A DNA stretch of 64,000 bases from Agrobacterium vaccinii (GCF_021310995.1 NZ_CP054150.1:1612001-1676000), one strand, 5' to 3'. Positions 47,778 to 59,281 are shown, counted from the first letter of the stretch. The notes: generated from the sequence alone by a model not told the origin. Numbers and translations: made by a program.

Positions 47778-48992
47778 ATGACAAAGATCAAGGTAGCCAA
47801 TCCGGTCGTCGATCTCGACGGCGACGAAATGACCCGTATCATCTGGCAGCTCATCAAGGACAAGCTGATCCTGCCATACCTCGATCTCGATATCGAATAT
47901 TACGATCTTTCCGTTGAAAACCGCGATGCTACCAACGACCAGGTAACGGTCGATGCGGCCCACGCCATCAAGAAGCACGGCGTTGGCATCAAGTGCGCGA
48001 CGATCACTCCAGACGAAGATCGCGTCAAGGAATTCAACCTCAAGCAGATGTGGAAGAGCCCGAACGGCACGATCCGCAACATTCTCGGCGGCGTTATTTT
48101 CCGCGAGCCGATCATCTGCAAGAACGTACCGCGCCTCGTGCCAGGCTGGACGAAGCCGATCGTTGTCGGTCGTCACGCTTTCGGCGACCAGTACAAGGCA
48201 ACCGATTTCAAGTTCCCCGGCAAGGGCAAGCTGTCCATCAAGTTCGTTGGTGAAGACGGTCAGGTCATCGAAAAGGACGTGTTCGACGCGCCCGGCGCTG
48301 GCGTTGCAATGGCCATGTACAACCTGGATGAGTCGATCCGCGAATTCGCCCGCGCATCCATGAACTATGGCCTGATGCGCAAGTGGCCGGTTTACCTGTC
48401 CACCAAGAACACCATCCTCAAGGCCTATGACGGTCGCTTCAAGGATCTGTTCGAAGAAATCTACCAGACGGAATTCAAGGCGAAGTTCGACGAAGTCGGC
48501 ATCACCTATGAGCACCGCCTGATCGACGACATGGTTGCGTCCGCTCTCAAGTGGTCCGGCGGTTACGTTTGGGCCTGCAAGAACTACGACGGCGACGTGC
48601 AGTCGGACACGGTTGCGCAGGGCTTCGGCTCGCTCGGCCTGATGACTTCAGTTCTTCTGTCGCCCGATGGCCGCACGGTGGAAGCCGAAGCCGCCCACGG
48701 CACGGTGACACGTCACTACCGCCAGCATCAGAAGGGTCAGGAAACCTCGACCAACTCCATCGCATCGATCTTCGCCTGGAGCCGGGGCCTCGCTCACCGC
48801 GCCAAGCTGGACGACAATGCCGAACTGGCACGCTTCGCCTCCACGCTGGAAACCGTTTGCGTCGACACCGTCGAAGCCGGTTACATGACCAAGGATCTGG
48901 CACTGCTCATCGGCCCGGATCAGCCTTGGCTCTCCACAACGGCGTTCCTCGACAAGATCGACGAAAACCTCAAGAAGGCAATGGCTGCCTGA
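47778..48992 (+). CDS. icd: NADP-dependent isocitrate dehydrogenase
   Basis: A 404-aa type II (eukaryote-like, homodimeric) IDH producing 2-oxoglutarate and NADPH. Blocks: [13 protein letters not shown], the substrate-binding KSPNGTIRN with Ser and Arg, the Tyr in [31 protein letters not shown] with metal-binding Asp, and the NADP-binding [14 protein letters not shown] 47778 has GGTGAGGA upstream; the in-frame region back to 47625 is non-homologous. It has a strong terminator after the stop. Confidence 0.96.
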   Translation: MTKIKVANPVVDLDGDEMTRIIWQLIKDKLILPYLDLDIEYYDLSVENRDATNDQVTVDAAHAIKKHGVGIKCATITPDEDRVKEFNLKQMWKSPNGTIRNILGGVIFREPIICKNVPRLVPGWTKPIVVGRHAFGDQYKATDFKFPGKGKLSIKFVGEDGQVIEKDVFDAPGAGVAMAMYNLDESIREFARASMNYGLMRKWPVYLSTKNTILKAYDGRFKDLFEEIYQTEFKAKFDEVGITYEHRLIDDMVASALKWSGGYVWACKNYDGDVQSDTVAQGFGSLGLMTSVLLSPDGRTVEAEAAHGTVTRHYRQHQKGQETSTNSIASIFAWSRGLAHRAKLDDNAELARFASTLETVCVDTVEAGYMTKDLALLIGPDQPWLSTTAFLDKIDENLKKAMAA

Positions 48993-49019
48993 TCGGCAAC
49001 ATTCATGACTGACCACGAG

Positions 49020-49048
49020 AACCCGGCCTTAGCGCCGGGTTTTCTTTT
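49020..49048 (+). terminator. icd terminator
   Basis: The stem ACCCGGC / GCCGGGT is followed by TTTTCTTTT, 28 bases after the stop codon. Confidence 0.87.
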
Positions 49049-49125
49049 GGCCGGATGGCCTCTGTCTTGATTACGTCGCAGACGCAATGCAATTTCGAAA
49101 TCAGAAAACAAGAGGGAGAGAGATC

Positions 49126-49755
49126 ATGAGTGAACTGACATTCTACACCAACCCGATGTCGCGTGGACGCATCGTGCGCTGGATGCTGGAGGAAGTGGGC
49201 GCGCCCTATGAAACGCAATATCTCGGCTACGACAGCGACGGCATGAAGTCGGCAGCCTACAAGGCTATCAATCCTATGGGCAAAGTGCCGGCCATCAAAC
49301 ACGGCGACACAGTGGTGACGGAATGCGCCGCCATTTGCGCCTACCTTGCGGACGCATTTCCGCAAGCCAATCTCGCCCCAGCCATCACGGATCGCGGCAC
49401 CTATTATCGCTGGTTTTTCTATGCCGCTGGCCCGCTCGAAATGGCTGTGACCACCAAAGCCATGGGCTTTGAAATCGGCCCCGACAAGCAGCGCATGGCA
49501 GGCTGTGGCGCCTATTCCGATGTCATGGACACGCTGGAGCACGCACTCAACGCCAACCGTTATGTTGCGGGAGACCAATTTACGGCTGCCGATGTCTACA
49601 TCGGCTCACAAATCAACTGGGGCCTGCGTTTCGGCTCCATCGAAAAGCGCCAGCGCTTCGTGGATTACCTCGCGGATCTGCAAGACCGCTCGGCCTATAA
49701 GCGCGCATGGCAAATGGATGACGATGCGGTAAAGGCGCAACAGGCGGCGGGTTAA
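49126..49755 (+). CDS. Glutathione S-transferase family protein
   Basis: A 209-aa protein with an N-terminal thioredoxin-like domain (LTFYTNPMSRGRIVRWMLEE; NPMGKVPAIKHGD; TECAAICAYLADAFP) and an all-helical C-terminal domain containing the conserved FTAADVYIGS turn. The glutathione-activating residue is likely the Ser in MSRGR. It conjugates or reduces electrophiles using glutathione; the substrate is unknown. AGGGAGAGAG precedes ATG 49126. It is monocistronic. Confidence 0.9.
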   Translation: MSELTFYTNPMSRGRIVRWMLEEVGAPYETQYLGYDSDGMKSAAYKAINPMGKVPAIKHGDTVVTECAAICAYLADAFPQANLAPAITDRGTYYRWFFYAAGPLEMAVTTKAMGFEIGPDKQRMAGCGAYSDVMDTLEHALNANRYVAGDQFTAADVYIGSQINWGLRFGSIEKRQRFVDYLADLQDRSAYKRAWQMDDDAVKAQQAAG

Positions 49756-49818
49756 GTCACCACGATCGGGAGGGCTGCAAGACCTTGGTGATGACGACCT
49801 AAGTCGATCCTTATCCAT

Positions 49819-49982
49819 CGTCACCCTCGGGCTTGCGCCAACGACTGTCCGACGAAACGCTTCTTCTTTCCGTCACCCCGGACTTGATCCGGGGTCCAGT
49901 AGACGCGCGTCTGCGCGGCTAAAAGAGTTCTTTCAGACCAAGGACCTGGTCTGACTGGATTCCGGCTCAAGGCCGGAATGAC
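49819..49982. repeat. Composite of palindromic repeats between GST and alaS
   Basis: This 312-base gap holds no gene. It contains GTCACCCCGG-ACTTGAT-CCGGGGTCCAGT at 49872-49900 and an inverted, diverged partner ACTGGATTCCGG-CTCAAGG-CCGGAATGAC at 49954-49982. Between them are a palindrome AGACGCGCGTCT (49901-49912) and a hairpin CAGACC / GGTCTG (49934-49952). A partial copy, CGTCACCCTCGGGCTTG, starts at 49819. The core GTCA-yy-C-GG-CTTG-CC-GG is shared with the element at 38010. Confidence 0.8.
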
Positions 49983-50067
49983 GGATGGAGGTGTGATGCT
50001 GGCTCACCTCCATCGTCATTTCGGCACTTTGGATAACATGAAGTGCTTTCGCAGCACTCCCATCAAC

Positions 50068-52731
50068 TCACCCAGCCAAAGCAGCCGCAACCGCTTCAAT
50101 CGCCGCATCAGCCTTGTCCCCATCCGGGCCACCGGCCTGCGCCATGTCGGGGCGTCCGCCGCCGCCCTTGCCGCCGAGAGCGGCGGATGCGGTGCGAACG
50201 AGATCGACCGCACTGAAGCGGGCCGTCAGGTCTTCGGTCATGGCAGCAACGGCGCTGGCCTTGCCATCGTCAGAGACGGCAATCAGCAAAACGACGCCGG
50301 AGCCAAGGCTGGCCTTGGCTTCGTCAGCAAGGCTCTTGAGGTCCTTTGCATCGATACCGGACATGGATCGGGCGAGGAACTTCACACCGCCGATGTCTTT
50401 CACATCGCCAGCAGAACCTTCCGCAGAACCGCCACCCATGGCCAGCTTGCGGCGGGCGTCTGCCAGTTCACGCTCCAGCTTTTTGCGCTCATCGACAAGG
50501 CTTTCGACGCGGCCTAGCACCTCAGAGGGCTGAACTTTCAGCGATGATGCCAGCGCCTTGACGCGTTCATCCTGCTCAGCCAGATAGGCCAGAGCCCCCG
50601 CGCCCGTCACCGCCTCGATACGGCGCACACCTGCGCTCACGGCGCTGTCGCCAAGAACGCGCACGAGACCGATCTGGCCTGTCGCTGCAACATGCGTGCC
50701 GCCGCAAAGTTCGACAGAGTACGGACGATTGGCTTTGGCACCGTGAATGCCGGTTCCCATGGACACAACGCGAACCTCATCGCCGTATTTCTCTCCGAAA
50801 AGCGCCATGGCACCTTCCGCAATCGCATCGTCCACGCTCATCAGGCGGGTAACGACGGGAGAGTTCTGCAGGATGATTTCGTTTGCCATATCCTCGACGA
50901 TCTTCAGTTCCTCAGCCGACATGGGCTTTGGATGGGACACGTCGAAACGCAGGCGCTCTGGCGCGACCAGAGAGCCCTTCTGGGCAACATGGGTGCCAAG
51001 GACTTCGCGCAGAGCTTCGTGCAACAGGTGCGTGGCGGAGTGGTTGGCGCGCAGACGCGAACGGCGATCGTGATCCACCGTCAACTGCACCTCATCACCG
51101 ACCTTGACGCCACCCTTTGCCACGCTACCGACATGCACGAAAAGGCCTTCGCCCTTCTTGTGCGTATCGGTGACCGTAAACGTGCCCTCATCAGACACGA
51201 TGATGCCCGTATCGCCCATCTGGCCACCGGATTCGCCGTAAAATGGGGTTTGATTGACGACGATCTGCACGCTCTCGCCTTCAGACGCCGCATCTACGGC
51301 TTTGCCATCCCTGACGATCGCCTGAACGATGCCTTCTGCCGTTTCAGTGTCGTAGCCCAGAAACTCGGTTGCGCCGTGCTTTTCCTTGAGCTCGAACCAG
51401 ACGGTCTCCGTTGCCTTGTCGCCAGAGCCGGTCCAGTGCGAGCGGGCCTCGGCCTTCTGGCGCTCCATCGCGTCGGTAAAGCCAGCAACGTCAACGCCGA
51501 TTTCGCGGGCGCGCAACGCGTCCTGCGTCAAATCGAGCGGGAAACCATAGGTGTCGTGAAGCTTGAAGGCGGTTTCGCCATCCAGCATATCGCCCTTGTG
51601 GAGCGTGGATGTCGCATCCGACAGCAGCGTCAGACCACGGGCCAGCGTCTTGCGGAAACGGGTTTCTTCCAGCTTCAGCGTTTCGGATATTAGTGCTTCG
51701 GCACGCACCAGTTCAGGATAGGCGCGGCCCATCTGCTGGATGAGGGCGGGCAGCAGCTTCCAGATCAGCGGCTCGCGCGAACCCAGCAATTCGGCATGGC
51801 GCATGGCGCGGCGCATGATGCGGCGCAGAACGTAGCCGCGGCCTTCATTGGATGGCAGAACGCCGTCGGCAATCAGGAAGGCTGTGGAGCGCAGGTGGTC
51901 GGCAATGATGCGATGGCTCGCGCGGTTTTCGCCTTCCGCAGGAACACCGGTCGCTTCAACGGAAGCGGAGATCAGCGCGCGGAACAGGTCGGTGTCGTAA
52001 TTGTCATGCTTGCCCTGAAGCAGAGCGGAGATACGCTCGAGACCCATGCCGGTATCGATGGACGGGCGCGGGAGATCGATGCGTTGTTCCTTCGTCACCT
52101 GCTCATACTGCATGAAGACGAGGTTCCAGATTTCGATGAACCGGTCACCATCTTCATCGGCAGAACCGGGAGGGCCGCCCCAGATGTGATCGCCGTGGTC
52201 ATAAAAGATTTCGGAGCAAGGGCCGCAAGGACCGGTATCGCCCATGGCCCAGAAATTGTCGCTTGTCGGGATGCGAATGATGCGGTCGTCGGAGAAACCG
52301 GCAATCTTCTTCCACAGGTTAAAGGCTTCGTCGTCGGTGTGGTAGACCGTCACCAGCAGGCGGTTCTTGTCGATGCCGAATTCTCCGGTGATCAGGTTCC
52401 ATGCATGGCTGATCGCCTCTTCCTTGAAGTAATCGCCGAAGGAAAAGTTGCCGAGCATTTCGAAGAAGGTGTGGTGACGGGCGGTGTAGCCGACATTGTC
52501 GAGGTCGTTATGCTTGCCACCGGCACGCACGCACTTCTGCGACGAGGCGGCTGTGGAATAGGGGCGGCTTTCCAGTCCGGTGAAAACATTCTTGAACTGC
52601 ACCATGCCCGCATTGGTGAACATCAATGTCGGGTCATTGCGCGGCACCAGCGGGCTGGATGGCACGATCTCGTGGCCGTTCTTCTTGAAGTAGTCGAGGA
52701 AGGTCGACCGGATTTCATTTACACCGCTCAT
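50068..52731 (-). CDS. alaS: Alanyl-tRNA synthetase
   Basis: An 887-aa class II synthetase charging tRNA-Ala. The N-terminal catalytic core starts [20 protein letters not shown] and has motif 2 near [19 protein letters not shown]. The editing domain has the zinc-binding [11 protein letters not shown] and [10 protein letters not shown]. The C-terminal C-Ala domain includes [19 protein letters not shown] 52731 follows AAGGA; the open frame back to 52866 is not homologous. It lies downstream of recA on the same strand, the conserved recA-alaS order. Confidence 0.97.
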   Translation of the reverse strand: MSGVNEIRSTFLDYFKKNGHEIVPSSPLVPRNDPTLMFTNAGMVQFKNVFTGLESRPYSTAASSQKCVRAGGKHNDLDNVGYTARHHTFFEMLGNFSFGDYFKEEAISHAWNLITGEFGIDKNRLLVTVYHTDDEAFNLWKKIAGFSDDRIIRIPTSDNFWAMGDTGPCGPCSEIFYDHGDHIWGGPPGSADEDGDRFIEIWNLVFMQYEQVTKEQRIDLPRPSIDTGMGLERISALLQGKHDNYDTDLFRALISASVEATGVPAEGENRASHRIIADHLRSTAFLIADGVLPSNEGRGYVLRRIMRRAMRHAELLGSREPLIWKLLPALIQQMGRAYPELVRAEALISETLKLEETRFRKTLARGLTLLSDATSTLHKGDMLDGETAFKLHDTYGFPLDLTQDALRAREIGVDVAGFTDAMERQKAEARSHWTGSGDKATETVWFELKEKHGATEFLGYDTETAEGIVQAIVRDGKAVDAASEGESVQIVVNQTPFYGESGGQMGDTGIIVSDEGTFTVTDTHKKGEGLFVHVGSVAKGGVKVGDEVQLTVDHDRRSRLRANHSATHLLHEALREVLGTHVAQKGSLVAPERLRFDVSHPKPMSAEELKIVEDMANEIILQNSPVVTRLMSVDDAIAEGAMALFGEKYGDEVRVVSMGTGIHGAKANRPYSVELCGGTHVAATGQIGLVRVLGDSAVSAGVRRIEAVTGAGALAYLAEQDERVKALASSLKVQPSEVLGRVESLVDERKKLERELADARRKLAMGGGSAEGSAGDVKDIGGVKFLARSMSGIDAKDLKSLADEAKASLGSGVVLLIAVSDDGKASAVAAMTEDLTARFSAVDLVRTASAALGGKGGGGRPDMAQAGGPDGDKADAAIEAVAAALAG

Positions 52732-52922
52732 CAGAAGTCCTTCATTTCCACGCGATCCCGCGGCTATAGCATAAAAAACACTGGCTTTTATCGTCCGCCA
52801 CCCTGCCTGTCCAGCCAAAGAGGGCGGGGTTACAGCACAAATAAAGGCCGCGCGACACAATCGCACGACCTTTGATCTTCAAATGCTCGAATATATCAAG
52901 ACCTCAACCCCGTGAGGTCTGA

Positions 52923-54011
<1,089 letters not shown>

Positions 54012-54072
54012 CTGGAAACCACCTTTAGATTATTGAAGCCGCACAGGCAATGAAGCTCTCTGTGGGGATTTT

Positions 54073-54087
54073 GTACTTTATTTGTTC
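54073..54087. promoter_or_regulatory. Candidate LexA (SOS) box upstream of recA
   Basis: The plus strand reads GTAC-N7-GTTC, one mismatch from the alphaproteobacterial LexA site GTTC-N7-GTTC. It lies 62-76 bases upstream of the recA start codon, where such operators are usual. Confidence 0.65.
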
Positions 54088-54258
54088 TCATTCCACAAGG
54101 CGCGATCATCATATTGAAAACAAATATGGATAAGTCCTTTGTTCCACTTTTGTTTTTCTTTTTTGTCTGTGGAAAAAGAGGCACTTAAAATAGGGTTGGA
54201 ATGACCCGTCCGGCACGAATCGACCTACCTCCGGCCTATCGAAACAGGAAATTTGGCA

Positions 54259-55197
54259 GTGAAAAAAATACTCGTTCTGGGCGGTGCGCACATAGACCGG
54301 CGAGGCATGATCGAGACCGAAACGACCATGGGTGCCAGCAACCCCGGCGCATGGATGGAAGAGGCAGGCGGCGGCGGTTTCAATGCGGCGCGCAATCTCT
54401 CGCGCCTCGGCTTTCAGGTCAGGCTGATCGCACCACGCGGGGGCGATGCGAATGGCGCGGCCGTGGCGACGGCAGCCCACGATGCAGGCGTCGAGGACAC
54501 GCCGTTTACCTTTCTCGACCGGCGCACGCCGAGCTACACCGCCATTCTGGAGCGTGACGGTAACCTCGTCATCGCCATTGCCGATATGGAGCTCTACCGC
54601 CTGTTCACACCGCGCCGCCTGCGGGTGCGCGCCGTTCGCGAAGCGATCATGGGCTGCGATGTCATCCTGTGCGACGCCAATCTGCCAGAGGACACGCTGA
54701 GCGCCATCGGCGTCGCTGCGAGGGTTTGCGGCAAGCATTTGGCCGCCATCGCCATCTCTCCGGCAAAGGTCGTCAGGCTTAAGGCGGCATTACCTGATAT
54801 CGACATGCTGTTCATGAACGAAGCCGAAGCGCGGGCACTGACCGGCCAGACCGTCGAGGATGCCAGCGATTGGCCGCGTCATCTCGCAGCGCTTGGCCTG
54901 CGCGGTGGTGTCATCACCAGCGGAGCGCGGCAGGTCGTTGCATTTTCCGAGCGCGAAACCGCTATTCTGCGCCCGCCCTTGATCGAGGCCGTGCGGGACG
55001 TGACCGGTGCAGGCGATGCCATGGCATCGGGCTATCTGGCCGCGACACTGCGCAAAGAGCCTCCATCGCAGGCGCTTCGCTGGGGTGCGGCGGCTGCCGC
55101 CATCACCGTACAGTCACCTAGCGCCACGGCGCATGAATTGAACCCGCAAACGCTGGACGCCATGCTGGCTCTTGTGCCGCCAGCCGAAATGGTGTGA
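54259..55197 (+). CDS. psuK: PfkB-family pseudouridine kinase
   Basis: A 312-aa ribokinase-like sugar kinase. The N-terminal ILVLGGAHIDRRG and GGGFNAARNLSRLG match PfkB signature 1 elements. The C-terminal DVTGAGDAMASGYLAATL is signature 2, with the catalytic Asp in GAGD. With psuG directly downstream it should phosphorylate pseudouridine to pseudouridine 5'-phosphate. GTG 54259 is eight bases from AGGAA; TTG 54253 is too close to it. It is divergent from recA. Confidence 0.88.
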   Translation: MKKILVLGGAHIDRRGMIETETTMGASNPGAWMEEAGGGGFNAARNLSRLGFQVRLIAPRGGDANGAAVATAAHDAGVEDTPFTFLDRRTPSYTAILERDGNLVIAIADMELYRLFTPRRLRVRAVREAIMGCDVILCDANLPEDTLSAIGVAARVCGKHLAAIAISPAKVVRLKAALPDIDMLFMNEAEARALTGQTVEDASDWPRHLAALGLRGGVITSGARQVVAFSERETAILRPPLIEAVRDVTGAGDAMASGYLAATLRKEPPSQALRWGAAAAAITVQSPSATAHELNPQTLDAMLALVPPAEMV

Positions 55198-55226
55198 ACA
55201 GACCCCTGAAATAAATCCGGAAACCT

Positions 55227-56153
55227 ATGATGACAAAGCCCCTGCCCTCACTGCTGCCTATCGCTTATTCGCAAGAAGTCGCCGCCGCCAAGCAGCGCGG
55301 CGCGCCCATCGTCGCGCTCGAATCCACCATCATCACCCACGGCATGCCCTACCCCGGCAACATCCAGATGGCGGAAAGCGTCGAGCAGATCATCCGCGAT
55401 CAGGGCGCCGTGCCAGCAACCATCGCCGTCATTCATGGCACCTTGCATATCGGTCTGGAGAAGCATGAGCTGGAAGCCTTGGCCCAGACCAAGGACGCGA
55501 TGAAGGTTTCGCGCGCGGATATCGCCTTTGCGATTGCCGAGCGCCGCACGGGCGCCACCACCGTTGCCGCCACCATGATTGCCGCTGAACATGCTGGCAT
55601 CAAGGTTTTCGCCACGGGCGGAATTGGCGGCGTGCATCGCGGAGCCGAGGAAAGCTTCGATATTTCTGCAGACCTTACCGAACTGGCCAGAACCGCCGTG
55701 ATCGTGGTTTGCGCGGGCGCAAAAGCCATTCTCGATATTCCTAAGACACTCGAAGTGCTCGAAACCAACGGCGTGCCGGTCGTGACCTTCGGATCGACGG
55801 AATTTCCGGCATTCTGGTCCCGCGCGTCGGGCATCCAGAGCCCGCTGTCGCTCAACAGCCCGGCGGCGATTGCCAATTTCCAGTCTACGCGCGAACAGCT
55901 GGGTATCGATGGCGGCATGCTGATCGCCAACCCAGTGCCGGAAGAAGACGAAATCTCCCGCGAGGAGATGGAGGTCTATATCACCCGCGCACTGTCCCAT
56001 GCCGAGGAAGATGAGGTCGCCGGCAAGGCGGTCACGCCATATCTGTTGTCGAAGATTTTCGAGATCACCGAGGGTCGCAGCCTCGATACGAATATTGCCT
56101 TGGTGCGCAACAATGCACGCCTTGCGGCTGAGATCGCGGTGGCGCTGGTTTAA
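55227..56153 (+). CDS. psuG: Pseudouridine-5'-phosphate glycosidase
   Basis: A 308-aa enzyme cleaving the C-C glycosidic bond of pseudouridine 5'-phosphate to uracil and ribose-5-phosphate. Family blocks: VALESTIITHGMPYPGN, MKVSRADIAFAIAERRTGATT (catalytic Lys region), FATGGIGGVHRGAEES and VVCAGAKAILDIPKTLE. It forms a two-gene salvage unit with psuK 29 bases upstream and is followed by a strong terminator. Confidence 0.96.
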   Translation: MMTKPLPSLLPIAYSQEVAAAKQRGAPIVALESTIITHGMPYPGNIQMAESVEQIIRDQGAVPATIAVIHGTLHIGLEKHELEALAQTKDAMKVSRADIAFAIAERRTGATTVAATMIAAEHAGIKVFATGGIGGVHRGAEESFDISADLTELARTAVIVVCAGAKAILDIPKTLEVLETNGVPVVTFGSTEFPAFWSRASGIQSPLSLNSPAAIANFQSTREQLGIDGGMLIANPVPEEDEISREEMEVYITRALSHAEEDEVAGKAVTPYLLSKIFEITEGRSLDTNIALVRNNARLAAEIAVALV

Positions 56154-56178
56154 GGCGTCACCCATTTCATGGATATGT

Positions 56179-56211
56179 TTAAAGGCGCACCCGTCAGGTG
56201 CGCCTTTTTTT
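56179..56211. terminator. Bidirectional terminator after psuG
   Basis: The stem AAAGGCGCACC / GGTGCGCCTTT has a T-run on the right, and an A-run on the left is absent beyond AAA. It serves psuG; its edge touches the stop of the convergent methyltransferase gene at 56210. Confidence 0.85.
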
Positions 56212-57043
56212 ATCCCTTGAACTTCGCAATCACCAGATGGCCCGGCGTCGGGTGGCCATCCTGCATGCGCACGTTGATGTCGGTCACCTCGACGACCTCG
56301 AACCCGGTGGCGGTCAAGCGTTCACGGACATAGGTTTCCGCGTGGGCGAAGCGCTGGTGCGGGCCGACCATGAAGGGGCGACCAGCCAGAACGTCGTCGG
56401 CCAGGGTTTCCGATGAGAAGATGAGCAGGCCACCCTCGACCATGTTTTCCGCCGCGCCGAAGAAAATCGGTTCCAGCGCGCCAAGATAGGGCAGCACGTC
56501 GGTTGCCGTGATCAGGTCGAAAGCGTCGTCGTCATTGTCTTCCAAGAAGTCCTCGACTTCGGCGACATAGAGCGTCTCGTAGATGTCCTTCTCATGGGCG
56601 ATCTCGACCATGTTTTCGGACAGGTCCATGCCGGTGATGTCATCGACCATGTCGCGCAGGGCTTCACCCGTCAGACCCGTGCCGCAGCCCAGGTCCAGCA
56701 TGCGCTTGAAGGGCCCGAGCTCCAGTGCTTGCAGGCGCTGGCGCACGATCATCGGCACGGCATAGCCGAGTTGCTCGACGAGAATATCCTCGAAGGCTTC
56801 GGCCTGCTGGTCGAACAGGGTCTCGACATAGGCGTCCGGCGCCTTGGGCGGTGTCTCGCCGCGACCCATGGACGCGATACGCACGGCAGCGCCACCGTGA
56901 TCTTCCGGGTCGATGGCGAGGACGTCTTCGTACGCCTTCACGGCCGCGTCGATATCGCCAGCCTTTTCCAGCGCAAGGGCGCGGTTATAGGCCTCGGCAA
57001 GAGCTTCTTCGTCGATCTTCTGGTTGTTCGTCACAGTGCGCAT
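56210..57043 (-). CDS. TPR-containing SAM-dependent methyltransferase
   Basis: A 277-aa protein. Residues about 12-50 resemble a TPR unit (EAYNRALALEKAGDIDAAVKAYEDVL and IDPEDHGGA). A class I methyltransferase domain follows, with motif I MLDLGCGTGLTGEAL, an acidic loop ITGMDLSENMVEIA and LITATDVLPYLG. Such TPR-methyltransferases are annotated as predicted methyltransferases; the acceptor is unknown. The end of the gene meets the psuG terminator. Confidence 0.86.
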   Translation of the reverse strand: MRTVTNNQKIDEEALAEAYNRALALEKAGDIDAAVKAYEDVLAIDPEDHGGAAVRIASMGRGETPPKAPDAYVETLFDQQAEAFEDILVEQLGYAVPMIVRQRLQALELGPFKRMLDLGCGTGLTGEALRDMVDDITGMDLSENMVEIAHEKDIYETLYVAEVEDFLEDNDDDAFDLITATDVLPYLGALEPIFFGAAENMVEGGLLIFSSETLADDVLAGRPFMVGPHQRFAHAETYVRERLTATGFEVVEVTDINVRMQDGHPTPGHLVIAKFKG

Positions 57044-57110
57044 CCCGGCTTGATGTCAGGTTTTGACGCCTGCTTAGTCTCCAAAGCCGGATGGTGCAAT
57101 ATGTGTTTCG

Positions 57111-57377
57111 TCAGTGAAGAATGAACTCGCCCTTCAGCGAACGCCATTCCTGCGCGGAAATCAGCTGACGATGAATGTAGCGCACGGAGTGCAGCGGACC
57201 ATCCAGCTTTTCCTGCCAGAATTTCAGAAAACCGTGCATTTCGGGAAAATCGGGTGCGAGATCGTAGTTCTGCCAAAGATAGGTTTGCAGGACGACCGGA
57301 TGATCCGGCATTCGGTAGAGAATTTCGGCAGTGGTCAGGCCGTAGCCTTTCAGCATCATTTCCATGTCTTTGTTCAT
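57111..57377 (-). CDS. usg: Usg family protein
   Basis: An 88-aa protein matching the alphaproteobacterial Usg family: MLKGYGLTTAEILYRMPDHP, LQTYLWQNYDLAPDFPEMHGF, then FWQEKLDGPLHSVRY. The name comes from an ORF upstream of trp genes in Caulobacter; its function is unknown. ATG 57377 has GGGAG nine bases upstream. No trp gene is adjacent here. It is 67 bases upstream of the methyltransferase gene, same strand. Confidence 0.88.
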   Translation of the reverse strand: MNKDMEMMLKGYGLTTAEILYRMPDHPVVLQTYLWQNYDLAPDFPEMHGFLKFWQEKLDGPLHSVRYIHRQLISAQEWRSLKGEFILH

Positions 57378-57539
57378 GGTGGCTGCTCCCGTTCTTGTTG
57401 GTCGCCGATACCATCTGGTATCGATGACCATGGGAACATGACATGGTTAACCGAACCTTGCCAATTGGCCGATCTGTCACAAAATAGTTATATATTTCAG
57501 ATCGTTAGCATTCACTCGCAGTGAGTGCTGCCAGCGAGT

Positions 57540-58370
57540 TCATCGCGCAAGGTGGCGGGTCAGCCGCGCCTCGATCCGTGCCCAGGTGTGGCGCAGTATT
57601 TCGACCATAGAGAGGTAGAAAATCGCCGCCCAGAGATAGGTCTGGTAATCGAACGTGCGGGAGAAGGCATAGCGCGTCTGCCCCATCAGATCGAAGACCG
57701 TGACAATGGACACGACCGCCGATCCCTTGATCATCAGAATGATCTCGTTGCCGTATGGACGGAGCGCCACGATCAAGGCTTGCGGAAGCACGATCTTCCA
57801 GAAGGTCACGAGCTTGGAAATGCCCAGCGACTTGGCGCCCTCATGCTGCCCCTTCGGCACGCTCTGGATCGCACCGCGCAGGATTTCCGCCTGATAGGCT
57901 GCGGTGTTGAGCGTCAGCGAAAGCAGTCCGCAATACCAGGCCTCGCGGAAGAACCACCAGAGATGGACGGATTCCAGTTCCGGGCGAAAACTGCCAAGGC
58001 CATAGTAGATCAGGAAGAGCTGCGCCAGAAGCGGCGTGCTGCGGAAGACATAAACGTAGACAAAGGCCAGCGACCCGATGATGCGGTTGCGCGACATGCG
58101 GGCGAAGGCCAGCGGCAGCGACAACAACGCGCCAAGAATGATCGATGTGCCGACTAGCGTGATCGTCGTCAACAGACCGTCGAGATAGCGCGGCCCGTAG
58201 CGGGTGAACTTGTCCGGGTCCCAATCCGAGACGACGCTGTAAAGCAGGCCCAGTGCCAGAAGCAGCCACAGGCCTGTCACGGTAACGCCGACGATTTTGG
58301 CGGTCGACAGCGGCCTTGCGATGGCCGGAGGTGCCGGGCGTGCCGGTATCAACTGATCCACATGGCTCAT
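57540..58370 (-). CDS. Polar amino-acid ABC transporter permease (HisM-like)
   Basis: A 276-aa inner-membrane permease with five to six helices. The His/Glu/Gln/Arg/opine-type signature is seen in RYLDGLLTTITLVGTSI, and the cytoplasmic EAA loop reads EGAKSLGISKLVTFWKIVLPQAL. ATG 58370 has GGAGG upstream and overlaps the stop of the preceding permease (ATGA arrangement), so the two form a heterodimer and are coupled. It is the last gene of the cluster in this window. Confidence 0.92.
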   Translation of the reverse strand: MSHVDQLIPARPAPPAIARPLSTAKIVGVTVTGLWLLLALGLLYSVVSDWDPDKFTRYGPRYLDGLLTTITLVGTSIILGALLSLPLAFARMSRNRIIGSLAFVYVYVFRSTPLLAQLFLIYYGLGSFRPELESVHLWWFFREAWYCGLLSLTLNTAAYQAEILRGAIQSVPKGQHEGAKSLGISKLVTFWKIVLPQALIVALRPYGNEIILMIKGSAVVSIVTVFDLMGQTRYAFSRTFDYQTYLWAAIFYLSMVEILRHTWARIEARLTRHLAR

Positions 58371-59167
58371 CGGCTTGCCTCCGAGCGGCGGGCCCAACGG
58401 TCGATGAAGCCGAGGCCGAAGGATGAGATGAGCGCAAGGAAAAGATAAAGAAGGCAGGCGATGCCGTAGAAAAAGAAGGCTTCCTTGCTGACACGCGCGG
58501 CAATGCCGGTCTGTCGCAGGATGTCGGACAGGCCGATGATCGAGACGTAGGACGTGTCTTTCAGCAGAATCATCCACAGGTTCGTCATGCCGGGCAGCGC
58601 GATACGCACAAGTTGCGGAATGATGATCAGTACCATGGTGCGGCTGCGCGAAAGGCCCAGCGCGTCACCCGCTTCGAACTGCCCCTTGGGAATGGCGCGG
58701 AAAGCCGATAGCAGCACTTCCGACGCATAGGACGAGAACACCACGGACAGCGCCACCATGCCCGCAACGAACGCGTTGATCTCTATGGGGCCGGAAATGC
58801 CGATATAGCTGCCCGCCGATTGCAGCAGCATCTGGATGCCGTAATAGACGATGAAGAGCGTCAGCAACTCCGGCAGGCCACGAAAGATGGTGGTGTAGAT
58901 ACCAGCCGCCAGTCGCAGCGACTTTTCCTGCGATTGCGCCGCCAGCGCAATGAGAAAACCGACGGTGAGACCGATCGGCAAAGTCGCCAGCGCCACCGAA
59001 ATGGTGATCTTGACGCCGAAGGCAATTTCGTCGCCCCAGCCATCGCCGCAGGCCAGCAGGGTTCCATTGCCGAAAAGAGAGAAGATGCCAACCGGCCCAC
59101 AGAAGGGATCGAAGAGATACGTCAGATAGGTCCAGAACGAACCTATGGCGGAAAGTGCTCCGCTCAT
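58367..59167 (-). CDS. Polar amino-acid ABC transporter permease (HisQ-like)
   Basis: A 266-aa permease. The hydrophobic core includes GVKITISVALATLPIGLTVG and IFRGLPELLTLFIVYYGIQ, and the EAA loop is EAGDALGLSRSRTMVLIIIPQLV. It pairs with the HisM-like protein encoded downstream. The periplasmic binding protein gene precedes it by 114 bases, with a hairpin between. Substrate specificity (basic amino acids or opines are typical) cannot be fixed. Confidence 0.92.
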   Translation of the reverse strand: MSGALSAIGSFWTYLTYLFDPFCGPVGIFSLFGNGTLLACGDGWGDEIAFGVKITISVALATLPIGLTVGFLIALAAQSQEKSLRLAAGIYTTIFRGLPELLTLFIVYYGIQMLLQSAGSYIGISGPIEINAFVAGMVALSVVFSSYASEVLLSAFRAIPKGQFEAGDALGLSRSRTMVLIIIPQLVRIALPGMTNLWMILLKDTSYVSIIGLSDILRQTGIAARVSKEAFFFYGIACLLYLFLALISSFGLGFIDRWARRSEASR

Positions 59168-59229
59168 GCCAATTTCCCCTGCGGACTTTGCCGCGCGTTT
59201 CGTATTATTTTAGTCTTCTGTTCTCAAAC

Positions 59230-59258
59230 AAAAATGGCGGAAGGGCAAGCCTTCCGCC
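59230..59258 (-). terminator. Hairpin between the binding-protein gene and the permease genes
   Basis: A perfect nine-base stem, GGCGGAAGG / CCTTCCGCC, followed by ATTTTTG on the minus strand, lies 24 bases after the binding-protein stop. It probably acts as a partial terminator or mRNA stabiliser, giving more binding protein than permease. Confidence 0.78.
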
Positions 59259-59281
59259 ACACTATTCAACAGGCAAGCGGC

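Noticed and set aside
54109..54738. Minus-strand open frame over the 5' part of psuK
   Set aside because: It lies opposite a PfkB gene with intact motifs and lacks features of its own.
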